Positions 1-7,631 of a DNA stretch of 64,000 bases are shown here, in pieces (within the stretch, counting starts at the first letter, position 1; every line of letters begins with the position of its first letter). This stretch comes from Gloeocapsopsis dulcis (GTDB lineage Bacteria; Cyanobacteriota; Cyanobacteriia; Cyanobacteriales; Chroococcidiopsidaceae). The position numbers and the translations under genes were made by a program. Under the pieces are notes generated by a model. The model worked only from the letters and a program-made list of their open reading frames with translations. It was not told where the DNA came from and did no database searches. The DNA is taken from contig NZ_CP119968.1 in the NCBI RefSeq assembly GCF_032163395.1, positions 1,287,501 to 1,351,500 of the forward strand, written 5' to 3'.

Positions 1-28
1 CGACGCTAGAAGCAATAAAGTTGTACCG

Positions 29-877
29 TTGCCAGTCACTCCGGGTACTTCATTGCTAGCTACAACCTCATCTCAATTCTTAAATGAATTGAACATTGAT
101 CGCCTCTGTATGCCAGCTTGTGAAACACCTGAAGTGATTGTTTCCGATCATCTACTAACGCTACAACTGAGTCCGCAGCATTTATTTGAAACGAGGGAAG
201 AAGGACACCTCAAACAGATCCATAAAGGAGTTGGTAGCGTCACTCTTGCTCCATCAGGCTTCAGGTTCTGGGGTAGATGGGATCGAGAGGTTGAGATTTT
301 GATTCTGACGCTTAAACCTGCCACGATCGCAAAGTGTGCAGTTGAATTACATGATGTCAATCAAACTGAACTATTCCGTTGTAATGGTAGGCTTGACCCC
401 CAAATTTGGCATCTTGGATTGACTCTAGAAGCTGAATTGAGGGAAGGAAATCCTAATGGTCAATACTTTTGGGAATCTCTCACGAATGCGATCGCAGTTC
501 GAGTGCTAAAGCAATATTCAGCCTTTGAACCCAAAATTCAACACTACTCAGGCAGTTTATCTCCTCACCAATTGAGACGCACGATTGAATACATCAACGA
601 TAACCTTGGCCTTGATCTGTCATTAAATGTTTTTGCGGCGATGCTTGGCATGAGTCCCTATTATTTTGAACGATTATTCAAACAATCTGTTGGGCACACG
701 CCTCACCAATATATTTTGCATTGTCGAATAGAGAGAGCCAAGCAGCTTTTGCGAACCACTGGGCAACCCATTATGGAAATTGCCTGTCAAGTTGGCTGCA
801 AAAATCACAGTCATTTTTCAAAACTGTTTCGGAAGTTAGTTGGAATGTCTCCTAAAGCTTACCGCAGTCAATTTTAG
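29..877 (+). CDS. AraC-family transcriptional regulator, 5' end uncertain
   Basis: The last ~100 residues form an AraC/XylS DNA-binding domain with two helix-turn-helix motifs: LSLNVFAAMLGMSPYYFERLFK, followed by the MEIACQVGCKNHSHFSKLFRK region and the family-ending GMSPKAYR. The ~170-residue N-terminal part is a variable effector or dimerisation region that I cannot assign. The listed start is a TTG, but the frame stays open to the left edge of the window, so the true start may lie outside. It precedes an SDR and two ABM-domain genes on the same strand by 180 bp and is a plausible regulator of them. That link is an inference from position only. Confidence 0.88.
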   Translation: MPVTPGTSLLATTSSQFLNELNIDRLCMPACETPEVIVSDHLLTLQLSPQHLFETREEGHLKQIHKGVGSVTLAPSGFRFWGRWDREVEILILTLKPATIAKCAVELHDVNQTELFRCNGRLDPQIWHLGLTLEAELREGNPNGQYFWESLTNAIAVRVLKQYSAFEPKIQHYSGSLSPHQLRRTIEYINDNLGLDLSLNVFAAMLGMSPYYFERLFKQSVGHTPHQYILHCRIERAKQLLRTTGQPIMEIACQVGCKNHSHFSKLFRKLVGMSPKAYRSQF

Positions 878-1057
878 ATTTAGGTCGATAAAAAATTCCA
901 ATTTCCCTAGACTCATGGCTGACTGGTAGCAGAAAACTGCCATTCGAGCCACAAACATTTTGCAAGGTTAGAACAGTTTCGCAAGCTTTGCAAAGTCAAT
1001 TTGAATTGGATACTGATATAGTTTTGCGGATGCTTTAGAAGTTTAAGAAGGAGGGTT

Positions 1058-1801
1058 ATGGGATCTCTTTCAGGGAAAGTAGCCATCATCACGGGATCAT
1101 CTCGCGGTATCGGTCGGGCTCTTGCTGAACGGTTAGGGCGTGATGGTGCGAAGGTTGTTGTTACCTATGCTGGAAATCGAGACAAAGCTGAGGAAGTTGT
1201 TTCGGTCATTAAAGCAAATGGATCAGACGCGATCGCACTCCAGCTAGATCTTTCTAAGTTAGATGATATCCGAAGCTTGTTCCAGAACACGATCAGTCAA
1301 TTTGGTACGCTAAACATTCTTGTTATTAGCGGTGGTGCTCCTAGATTAGTCAAACCGCTGGCTGAAACAACAGAGGAAGAATTTGATTCGATCTTCACAT
1401 TCAATGCTAAAGGAAACTTCTTTGCACTACAGGAAGCTGCCAAACACATGGCTGATGGTGGGCGTATTGTCACGTTTTCCACTCCGTATACAGTACAGCC
1501 TCAACCTAACTTATCTGTGATTGCAGGCAGCAAAGCGGCGATCGAAGCCTTTACCTTTGCACTGGCTCGTGAGTTGGGCAATCGAGGCATTACCGTTAAT
1601 GCCATCATGCCGGGACCGACCACAACCGAATCGTTTGGTAGTATGGTCTCACTTGAAGAACAAACCCAATTAAAACTGATAGCTCCGCTACAACGTTTAG
1701 CAGAACCTGAAGATATTGCTAATGCTGTTGCGTTTCTTGTCAGTGATGATGCTCGCTACATCACTGGTCATACGCTTCATGCAACGGGCGGGCTGGCATA
1801 A
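1058..1801 (+). CDS. SDR-family oxidoreductase-like protein with atypical active site
   Basis: This is a 247-residue classical short-chain dehydrogenase/reductase fold. The N-terminal cofactor motif TGSSRGIG (residues 13-20) is intact, and a C-terminal PEDIANAVAFLVSDDARYITG block is typical of FabG-like enzymes. The active site is unusual. The position of the catalytic tyrosine in YxxxK is isoleucine (IAGSK), while the serine 14 residues before it and the lysine are kept. The NNAG motif is also changed to ISGG. A purine-rich site (AAGGAGG) precedes the ATG. The gene lies 26 bp before the first ABM gene and is probably co-transcribed with it. It may be a non-classical or inactive SDR; its substrate is unknown. 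Confidence 0.88.
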   Translation: MGSLSGKVAIITGSSRGIGRALAERLGRDGAKVVVTYAGNRDKAEEVVSVIKANGSDAIALQLDLSKLDDIRSLFQNTISQFGTLNILVISGGAPRLVKPLAETTEEEFDSIFTFNAKGNFFALQEAAKHMADGGRIVTFSTPYTVQPQPNLSVIAGSKAAIEAFTFALARELGNRGITVNAIMPGPTTTESFGSMVSLEEQTQLKLIAPLQRLAEPEDIANAVAFLVSDDARYITGHTLHATGGLA

Positions 1802-1827
1802 TTCTAAAAGGTGACTGGAGGTTATAG

Positions 1828-2133
1828 ATGAATGCTCCTGTTGTGCTGATCAACCTGTTCTCAGTTCCACAAGCTAAAGAAGAAGAATTTGCCAAAATGT
1901 GGGCTGAAGCACTTGACTTTATTAAGAACGAACCCGGTTTTATTGATGCAAATCTACATCGAAGCCTTGATCCTAATGCCCGGTTTCAATTTATCAATGT
2001 CGCTCATTGGGAAAATCAAGAGGCTTGGCAAGCAGCATTCGATAAGCTTCAAGCTCAAGAGCTAACAAAACAAGTACCCTTTGAGCAAATTCCAGCTCTC
2101 TATGAAGTCGCAGTTCATTTTGAGAGGGAATGA
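1828..2133 (+). CDS. ABM-domain (antibiotic biosynthesis monooxygenase-like) protein, 101 aa
   Basis: A single ferredoxin-like alpha/beta ABM domain fills the protein. Diagnostic features are the N-terminal strand (VVLINLFSV), a helix, then a G-F-x-x-A-N-L-H-R-S-L-D block and a following NVAHWEN-x-EAWQAAF stretch. Such proteins include cofactor-free monooxygenases, heme-degrading enzymes and stress dimers, so the reaction cannot be named. It is the second gene of an apparent SDR-ABM-ABM operon. Its stop codon is one base before the next ATG, which suggests translational coupling. Confidence 0.85.
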   Translation: MNAPVVLINLFSVPQAKEEEFAKMWAEALDFIKNEPGFIDANLHRSLDPNARFQFINVAHWENQEAWQAAFDKLQAQELTKQVPFEQIPALYEVAVHFERE

Positions 2134-2134
2134 T

Positions 2135-2773
2135 ATGCCGACAATTGCCAAAAACAATGAGGTTGTTACAGTTATCTTTAGTTTTGCCGTTGAACCCGAG
2201 CGCCAACAAGAACTGATTGAGATGATGATTGATGCTCTTGAAACAACAACCAAGCATCAATCTGGTTTTGTTTCTGCAAGTTTTCATAAAAGCTTAGATG
2301 GCGTGCGAGTATTTAATTATGCTCAATGGCGAACGCTAGGAGAATACGAGGCGTTTGCTCAAAGTCCTCAAGATCAGGCGATTGGTGCAAGGCTCTCTCA
2401 ATTTCAGCTACTAGACTCGCGTATCTATGAGGTAGTTATTTCTAAGCCTGATGATGCGACCCTCAAAATTACTAAAGGGGATCTAATTCACTTTGCTGAG
2501 TTTAGAGTCAAACCAGAAAACCAACAGCGCCTGATTGAGTTGGAGCGTGAAAATGTTGTCATTGCGCTAGAGCATCCAAATCTGCTCTGTGCCAACTTTC
2601 ATCGTTCAGTTGATGGCGCACGCACTGCAAACTATGGACAGTGGCGCAGTTTGGATAATTTTGAAGCCTTACTGAAAGAACCAACGTATGAGTCTGTGCG
2701 TGAGTACTGGAAAGGTTTAGCTGAAAATGAGTTTCACCTTTACAAGGTTGTATATACAGAACCACTTGAGTAA
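2135..2773 (+). CDS. Tandem ABM-domain protein, 212 aa
   Basis: Two consecutive ABM domains are visible, roughly residues 5-105 and 110-212. Each carries the F-x-x-A/C-x-F-H-x-S-x-D-G block and a YxQWR segment. I chose the ATG at 2135, one base after the preceding stop and behind a GAGAGGGA site. A longer reading frame from 2081 would overlap the previous gene by 53 bp and adds no domain sequence. The first domain resembles the preceding single-domain gene, so the pair probably arose by duplication. An attC-like site starts four bases after the stop codon, which makes this gene the 3' gene of a possible integron cassette. Confidence 0.83.
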   Translation: MPTIAKNNEVVTVIFSFAVEPERQQELIEMMIDALETTTKHQSGFVSASFHKSLDGVRVFNYAQWRTLGEYEAFAQSPQDQAIGARLSQFQLLDSRIYEVVISKPDDATLKITKGDLIHFAEFRVKPENQQRLIELERENVVIALEHPNLLCANFHRSVDGARTANYGQWRSLDNFEALLKEPTYESVREYWKGLAENEFHLYKVVYTEPLE

Positions 2774-2776
2774 GCT

Positions 2777-2863
2777 GTCTAACCAGTCAAATGCAGCAGA
2801 CGGTTGCAGACCGCTGATGCTAAATTCAAGGTTGCTTGCCGCCGCTGATTTGAGCCGTTAGAT
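2777..2863 (+). repeat. attC-like integron recombination site
   Basis: The R'' box GTCTAAC (2777-2783) fits RYYYAAC, and the R' box GTTAGAT (2857-2863) fits GTTRRRY. The arms between them pair as an imperfect inverted repeat: TCTAAC 2778-2783 with GTTAGA 2857-2862, TCAAAT 2787-2792 with ATTTGA 2848-2853, CAGC 2794-2797 with GCTG 2844-2847, and CGG 2801-2803 with CCG 2839-2841. A G at 2793 is left unpaired, like the extrahelical bases of real attC hairpins. Size (87 bp), orientation and position just after a stop codon all match a gene-cassette end. No integrase is present in the window. Confidence 0.75.
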
Positions 2864-2994
2864 TTTTTAATCTTTACTTCATAAATAGTCTCTGAGAACA
2901 CAATTCAATTCATTTCAGCAGATGTTATGGCATTGCGTTAATATAAATGGTTGCACAGTTAGTAATTTTGCCTGGTACTGCCTCGGAGGTTTGA

Positions 2995-3294
2995 TTGTCA
3001 AAGTTTATTTTAAAAGTTCTCTGGCTAGACGAAAATGTGGCGCTTGCTGTTGATCAAGTGGTTGGTAAGGGGACAAGCCCTTTAACTCGTTACTTTTTCT
3101 GGCCTCGTAACGATGCTTGGGAAGAGTTAAAAAACGAGTTAGAATCAAAAAATTGGATTACCGATCAAGAGCGCGTCGAGTTGCTTAACAAAGCAACCGA
3201 AGTCATCAACTACTGGCAAGAGGAAGGCAGAAAGCGCCCAGTTGCTGAAGCGCAGGCAAAATTTCCGGAAGTTGCTTTTACCGGAAGCGCCTAG
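2995..3294 (+). CDS. Ribosomal protein PSRP-3 / Ycf65
   Basis: This 99-residue protein matches the PSRP-3/Ycf65 family of cyanobacterial and plastid 30S-associated proteins. Recognisable features are the [18 protein letters not shown] start, the central [18 protein letters not shown] segment, and a helical end with an [11 protein letters not shown] motif. Length agrees with the family. It starts at TTG, supported by a CGGAGGT ribosome-binding site five bases upstream. A strong intrinsic terminator follows 48 bp after the stop. It is a housekeeping gene standing alone in an otherwise accessory stretch. Confidence 0.92.
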   Translation: MSKFILKVLWLDENVALAVDQVVGKGTSPLTRYFFWPRNDAWEELKNELESKNWITDQERVELLNKATEVINYWQEEGRKRPVAEAQAKFPEVAFTGSA

Positions 3295-3341
3295 CATTAT
3301 CCATGCAACAAGTTGGTCGCTGAAATGCAGCCAAAAACATC

Positions 3342-3378
3342 AACCACCCCTGTATCGATTGCATCAAGGGTGGTTTTT
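3342..3378 (+). terminator. Intrinsic terminator of the PSRP-3 gene
   Basis: The stem is AACCACCC (3342-3349) with GGGTGGTT (3368-3375), a perfect 8-bp pairing, and a T tract runs on to 3378. It lies between the PSRP-3 gene and the convergent RTX remnant. Confidence 0.8.
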
Positions 3379-3400
3379 CGATAGTTAACCTGTAAGTATC

Positions 3401-4591
3401 TTAGGCAATGACAAAGATATCTGCATTCGTCAGCCCAAGGCTAGGTGAGAGGGTTGCTAGTTGTGTTTGACCACTTCCTCCTTTACCATCAGCATCGAAG
3501 AACAAACCGCCAGTATTTTTGTTGTAGATAAAGCGATCACTACTATCACCTGCTGATGAACCAATTGTAAACTGAGCTGCAGAAATTGCTTTACCTGCGA
3601 CAAGTCCACCACCAAAACCAGATCTAGAAACTTGGATGGTATCGTCAATCACTGAGAAATCTGTAATTTTGTCAATACCTTGCGATCTAGACTCAAAGTA
3701 AAAAGTATCTTTACCAGAACCACCCGTTAACACATCTGCACCAGCATCACCCACTAGGGTATCGTTTCCGGCTCCACCAATTAAGGTATCATTACCAAGC
3801 TTGCCAAAGAGAGTATCATTTCCACCACCACTATCAAGCGTATTACTTGCGGAGTTACCCGTCATTACGTTGTTTATTGAAGTTCCATAAGCGCTAACTG
3901 CACCAGAAAACATCACGAGGTTCTCGACGTTTGCATCCATTGCAAAAGAAGTAGCTGTCGAGTGATAAGTATCTGTACCTTCCCTTGCGTTTTCAATGGC
4001 GACATCATATGCATGATCAACAATGTAAGTGTCGTTTCCTAATCCTCCTATGAGAGTATCTGTACCAACTCCACCATCTAAAATATCTGCACCAGCTTTT
4101 CCATCTACAGTATTGTTGTAATCATTGCCAGTAATCTTATTATTAAGGGCGTTGCCTGTAGCGTTTTCACCACTAGTTCCATTGAAGAGGATCAGATTTT
4201 CCAGATTGTCTCCCAGAACAAAGCTGTCAAAGGATATTACAGTATCAATGCCTTCGTTAGCAAACTCGACTATAGTCGGAATATGAGTACCGCTAACATT
4301 ACCATCAACAGTGTAAGTATCATTACCAGTTCCTCCTTCAAAATAGTCATTACCTAGTGCACCAGTTAAATCATCATCTCCAGAGCCTCCATAAATGGAA
4401 TCGTTTCCGCGACCACCAGTTATTGTGTCATTACCTGCACTACCTTCAAGAATGTTGTTAGCGCCATTTCCATATATAAAATTGTTGCTAGCATTACCTC
4501 TAGCAGTTTAAGTATCGTTACCGCTACCTCCTATTAAAGTATCTTTTCCACGACCGTAGAAAGTATCCTCTCCTTCGTTTCCTTCTATGTA
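3401..4591 (-). pseudogene. RTX (hemolysin-type calcium-binding repeat) protein, 5'-truncated, one nonsense codon
   Basis: On the minus strand the frame encodes many glycine-aspartate nonapeptides of the GGxGxDxLx type, with VDGKAGADILDGG and GGAGNDTLVGDAGAD as clear examples. It ends in the usual C-terminal region with DRFIYNKNTGGLFFDADGKG and a final LTNADIFVIA. Such proteins bind calcium in parallel beta rolls and are often secreted by type I systems. The frame is open from the IS boundary at 4591 except for one TAA at 4508-4510 between repeat units. No start codon remains because the 5' part is replaced by the IS701-like element. A 179-residue reading frame from 3940 is only the tail of this larger gene. 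Confidence 0.8.
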
Positions 4592-5483
4592 CAGGACTTA
4601 CGCAAGAGTCATTTGAATGGACGGATGCTGGAGTTGTGCAATCAAATAATCTCAGAGCATCCCGTGCTTGATCTGGTAGATAGTCTTACTGCTGTGGTAG
4701 GCAATCGAATTGAGCCGAATCCAAACGAGTAAGGCACAAGCAAGATGATTGCGTTGAATGCGAGGTTTACGACATTGGCAAGCTGCGAGTGCGGTTAAGT
4801 GCTTCAACTCACGGTGAAACTCCTCAATCTGAAGAGCGGATGCCACAGGCATCTTGCACAGCATCAGTGTCAGCTTGGGCTAAGTCGTTGGTGGCGACAA
4901 ATTCCGTCGTGTTGGTAGCAACAGTGACTCGCAACAGTTTCACCTTTTTAACTTTCGGGAAGCCTGGGATGTTGAGCAACTTGCCTTGCTGCACATCGCT
5001 ATCACTCCAGACCAGTTCATCCCCGCGCACGTACGGCGCACTGCCGCCACTATCATCGACGCGACGGTTGGTTTTGAGTGGGCAGTAATACACGCCGAAT
5101 TGGTCGATTTGCCCCATCAACTTCGGCGTTGCGTACCAGCTATCCATCAAGACGGTACGAAACGATAACTGCTTGCTGTAGACTACTCCCTTCAGCATGT
5201 CGGCAACATCATCCAACTTACTTTGTCCATCCCCATCCGGGTCATCGACTATCGAGTCGATTGGGGATGGCTGTAGCAGCACTTTAACGTTGTCCCACAG
5301 CAACCGAGGCGTTAGCCTCTCGCCCCGAAGATAGCGATTGATGCGGTCATGGCTAATGCCTTCTAGATCGTCAGCCAGATGAGTGACGGTGTAGTTGATA
5401 GGACTGCTCAGCAAACTACTGCCTGTACTCTAGTTTGGTGCAGCTCATTTCTCCCGTCTAAAACTACTTTTGCGTAAGTCCTG
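4592..5483 (-). mobile_element. Defective IS701-like insertion sequence, about 0.9 kb
   Basis: The ends are near-perfect terminal inverted repeats. The left end CAGGACTTACGCAAGAGT (4592-4609) matches the reverse complement of the right end at 5466-5483 with one difference. The element carries a broken transposase on the minus strand. I see no target-site duplication: the left flank ends in CTATGTA and the right flank starts CTTAATA. The left side lies in an RTX gene and the right side in an unrelated FrnE-like gene, so the element marks a deletion or rearrangement junction rather than a simple insertion. Confidence 0.8.
4652..5414 (-). pseudogene. IS701-like transposase, internally deleted and frameshifted
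   Basis: The 5' part encodes the N-terminal region with INYTVTHLADDLEGISHDRINRYLRGE and then jumps directly to DPDGDGQSKLDDVADMLKG. The intervening block, which normally carries the first catalytic aspartate and the RRQYSGNEH-type segment, is missing. The VLMDSWYAT motif with another catalytic Asp is present. Near 4830-4860 the frame shifts, and the last ~58 residues (IEEFHRELKHLT..CQCRKPRIQRNH..) continue in a different frame to 4652. The glutamate-bearing C-terminal block is therefore preserved but not fused. The enzyme should be inactive. Confidence 0.82.
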
Positions 5484-5586
5484 CTTAATAGGAGTTTTTA
5501 GTTGCTCAATTACTCGATTTAGTCGTTTCTACTACCAGACACCAAGGACAGATAAAGTCTGAAGTGATTTCAATCATTAAAGTCAT
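5484..5586 (-). pseudogene. N-terminal stump of a FrnE/DsbA-like thiol oxidoreductase
   Basis: Read from an ATG at 5586, the minus strand gives MTLMIEITSDFICPWC, the N-terminus of DsbA-family proteins of the FrnE/2-hydroxychromene-2-carboxylate isomerase type, with the CPWC redox motif. After CLVVET the frame is lost, apparently through a two-base deletion. The shifted frame continues as LNRVIEQLKTPI, the expected next helix. The gene is then cut by the end of the IS701-like element. Only ~34 codons remain. It is divergent from the LysR pseudogene, a common arrangement for a regulator and its target. Confidence 0.72.
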
Positions 5587-5706
5587 GAGTTTGTCTCCAT
5601 TAATTTCTGACTTCTTAACGATAACTCCATTCATAAAGAATAATAATATAGCTAATATGCTAAACACCTTTGCGTTTTATGCAACGATGTAAATCTAGGA
5701 AAGTTA

Positions 5707-6636
5707 GTGGATCAATTTGCAGCGATGCGTGCTTTCGTCAAGGTGGTAGAAACTGATGGATTTTCTGAAGCTGCGCGACAAATGCAGATGGCAGTTTCTT
5801 CTGTAACTCGCCAGGTAAATGCTCTGGAAGAAATGCTTAATACCTAATTACTCAACCGCTCAACTCGTAGCGTCACCCTTACAGCGCAAGGACGTAAATA
5901 TTACGATAAGGCAGTTCGTATTCTGCAAGACTTAGAGGAAGCAAACTTATGTGTGATGGAGCAGGATATTCCACGCGGATTGTTGAAAGTCAGCATACCA
6001 GTTGCATTTGGAAGACTGCATATTGCACCTATCGTCAATGATTTTTTGGTTCAGTATCCAGAAGTAAAGCTAGATTTAAGATTAAGCGATGGATTGTCTA
6101 ACTTGGTGGAAGAAGATTTAGACGTTGTAATTCGTATTGGGAATCTCGATAGATCTGGGGTAAATCTAATTTTGCGTAAGATTGCTTTGTATACACGCCT
6201 CGTTTGTGGTAGTTCAACATATTTTAAACAGCATGGTAAGCCTCAACATCCAGATGATTTAGCACATCATAATTGCCTATTATTTACCTATTTTATGGGG
6301 TATGATATCTGGCGATTTAAACGAAATACCGAATTTTGCGAGATCAAAGTAAGTGGTTCCTTGGTATCAAGTAATTCTGAGGTACTCCGCCAAGTTTGTT
6401 TGGATGGTACAGGTTTAATTTTGATGCCAACCTGGTTAATTGGTGAAGACATCCGAAAAGGAAGGTTGCAAGCAGTGCTAACCGACTGTCAAGTGTATCC
6501 TCAAATGAGCATAGATATGGGCATTTATGCACTTTATTTGCCAAATCGTAGAAATTCGCTGCGGGTCAAAACCTTCATCGATTTTTTAGTCAAACGATTT
6601 GGTAATCCGCCTTACTGGGAAGAAACCACTCTTTGA
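5707..6636 (+). pseudogene. LysR-family regulator interrupted by a single premature stop
   Basis: A GTG at 5707 opens MDQFAAMRAFVKVVETDGFSEAA, the LysR winged helix-turn-helix. The frame meets TAA at 5845-5847 (codon 47), inside the sequence LEEMLNT-stop-LLNRSTRSVTLT. A glutamine (CAA) is usual there, so a single C-to-T change explains the stop. The same frame then runs unbroken to 6636 through the substrate-binding domain (KVSIPVAFGRLHIAPIV, then GNLDRSGVNLILRKI). The full frame is 309 codons, the normal LysR length. Re-initiation at 5953 would give only the effector domain without DNA binding. It is divergent from the FrnE stump. Confidence 0.85.
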
Positions 6637-6908
6637 ACTGGTTATAGCAACGATGATTTAATAGTAAATATCGTCCAGTATGAATCCAAGTTAGATTTTT
6701 TAGGAATAAAAAGCTATAAAAAGTCTTAAAAGGTTGATATACAAGCATTTCAGCATTAAGTATTTTTTATTCTATTACTTCGAGAGTCTTATAAATGATG
6801 TATGTCTGAATGGCATTAACATTACATCAAATTACGAATTTTCATGCTTTGGATAGAAAAATTGCATATCCCCTGTACAACGAAACTTGCTCCCACTGAT
6901 GTTGACTA

Positions 6909-7315
6909 ATGTCTACCCCAACTATTCCTAATCGAGTTGAGATTCTTAAGCAAAAATTTACCAATAGCCTTGGACTACCTTTTCAATACATACTACCGGA
7001 ATCTACTATTCAGGAAGTCTTAAATGCTGAAAATATTACCTATCGTAAGCGTTTGTTTGACCCTTTTGTAGCATTGTGGGCATTTCTATCTCAAAATTTA
7101 GTATTGCTACAGGTGCTGCTGTAGCTGTAGTGATTAATGTCCTAAACACGCACGGTATCAAACTAGCAAGACTTCTATACCAATTTCTTAATCCAGGGGA
7201 TGTTCTTTTGGGCGATTGCGCTTTTTGCTCCTACGCAGACTTAACTTTTATCAAAAACTACAATTGTGATGCTATTTTTCGTCTCTCTCAAACTCGCAAA
7301 AAACTGTTGCCGTAA
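6909..7315 (+). pseudogene. IS4-family transposase remnant, internally deleted
   Basis: The first part encodes an IS4-type N-terminus ending in TYRKRLFDPFVALWAFLSQ. The sequence then jumps, with a frame change, to FSIATGAAVAVVINVLNTHGIKLA and LNPGDVLLGDCAFCSYADL. In complete relatives these two segments are separated by a long stretch containing the first catalytic Asp. The D in LLGDxAFC belongs to the catalytic core, where arginine usually replaces the Cys after GD. The C-terminal half is absent because the sequence passes into a TnpB fragment at about 7314. No clear ends or target duplication were found. Confidence 0.72.
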
Positions 7316-7559
7316 CACCAAACGGAACAACTCAAGAATGCTCTAACTGTGGCACGGTAGTCAAGAAGTCTCTCAGCACGAGAACCCTGCTTGTCAGTGC
7401 GGAGCCGTCGTACTAGACCGTGAACACAATGCTGCTAGAAACATCCTAACTCGAGGATTGGGTACGGTAGGGCATACCGGAATCTTTGCACTAGACGCAA
7501 GCAACGTCTTGAGAATCGACCTCTACTTTGGTTGGAGCAATCCTGTCAAGGCAAGCTGA
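7314..7559 (+). pseudogene. TnpB (IS200/IS605 OrfB) C-terminal fragment
   Basis: The fragment encodes the TnpB zinc-ribbon TTQECSNCGTVVKKSLS, then after a one-base frame change ACQCGAVVLDREHNAARNIL, with the CxxC pairs and the last RuvC aspartate (D in LDREHNAARN). It then reads LTRGLGTVGHTG and ends at TGA 7557-7559. The N-terminal ~300 residues of TnpB, including most of the nuclease, are absent and the zinc-ribbon is frameshifted, so no functional protein is expected. It abuts the IS4 remnant directly, which suggests an IS605-type element once inserted into the IS4 copy. Confidence 0.8.
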
Positions 7560-7575
7560 TTCATTGATTAAAGAA

Positions 7576-7599
7576 TCCTCGCTGATGAACGCACGAGGA
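7576..7599 (+). other. IS605-type right-end hairpin (possible omega-RNA 3' part)
   Basis: The stem TCCTCG (7576-7581) pairs with CGAGGA (7594-7599) around a 12-base loop, 16 bp after the TnpB stop. A subterminal hairpin at this distance is typical of IS200/IS605 right ends. In intact elements the guide (omega) RNA covers the tnpB 3' end and this hairpin, and whatever lies beyond the element end acts as guide. That part is an inference. Confidence 0.6.
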
Positions 7600-7631
7600 G
7601 TGTTAAAAGTTGTAGCTGACGCAAGATTTAC

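Noticed and set aside
965..971. GTTAGAA as a possible upstream attC/attI core
   Set aside because: The last base does not fit GTTRRRY and no pairing arm or RYYYAAC box accompanies it.
3401..3940. A complete 179-residue RTX protein starting at 3940
   Set aside because: The same frame continues upstream with RTX repeats to a TAA at 4508-4510 and beyond it to the IS boundary, so the ATG is internal to a larger broken gene.
4789..5287. Several plus-strand frames across the IS701-like element
   Set aside because: They are antisense shadows of the transposase remnant and show no domain or codon signal.
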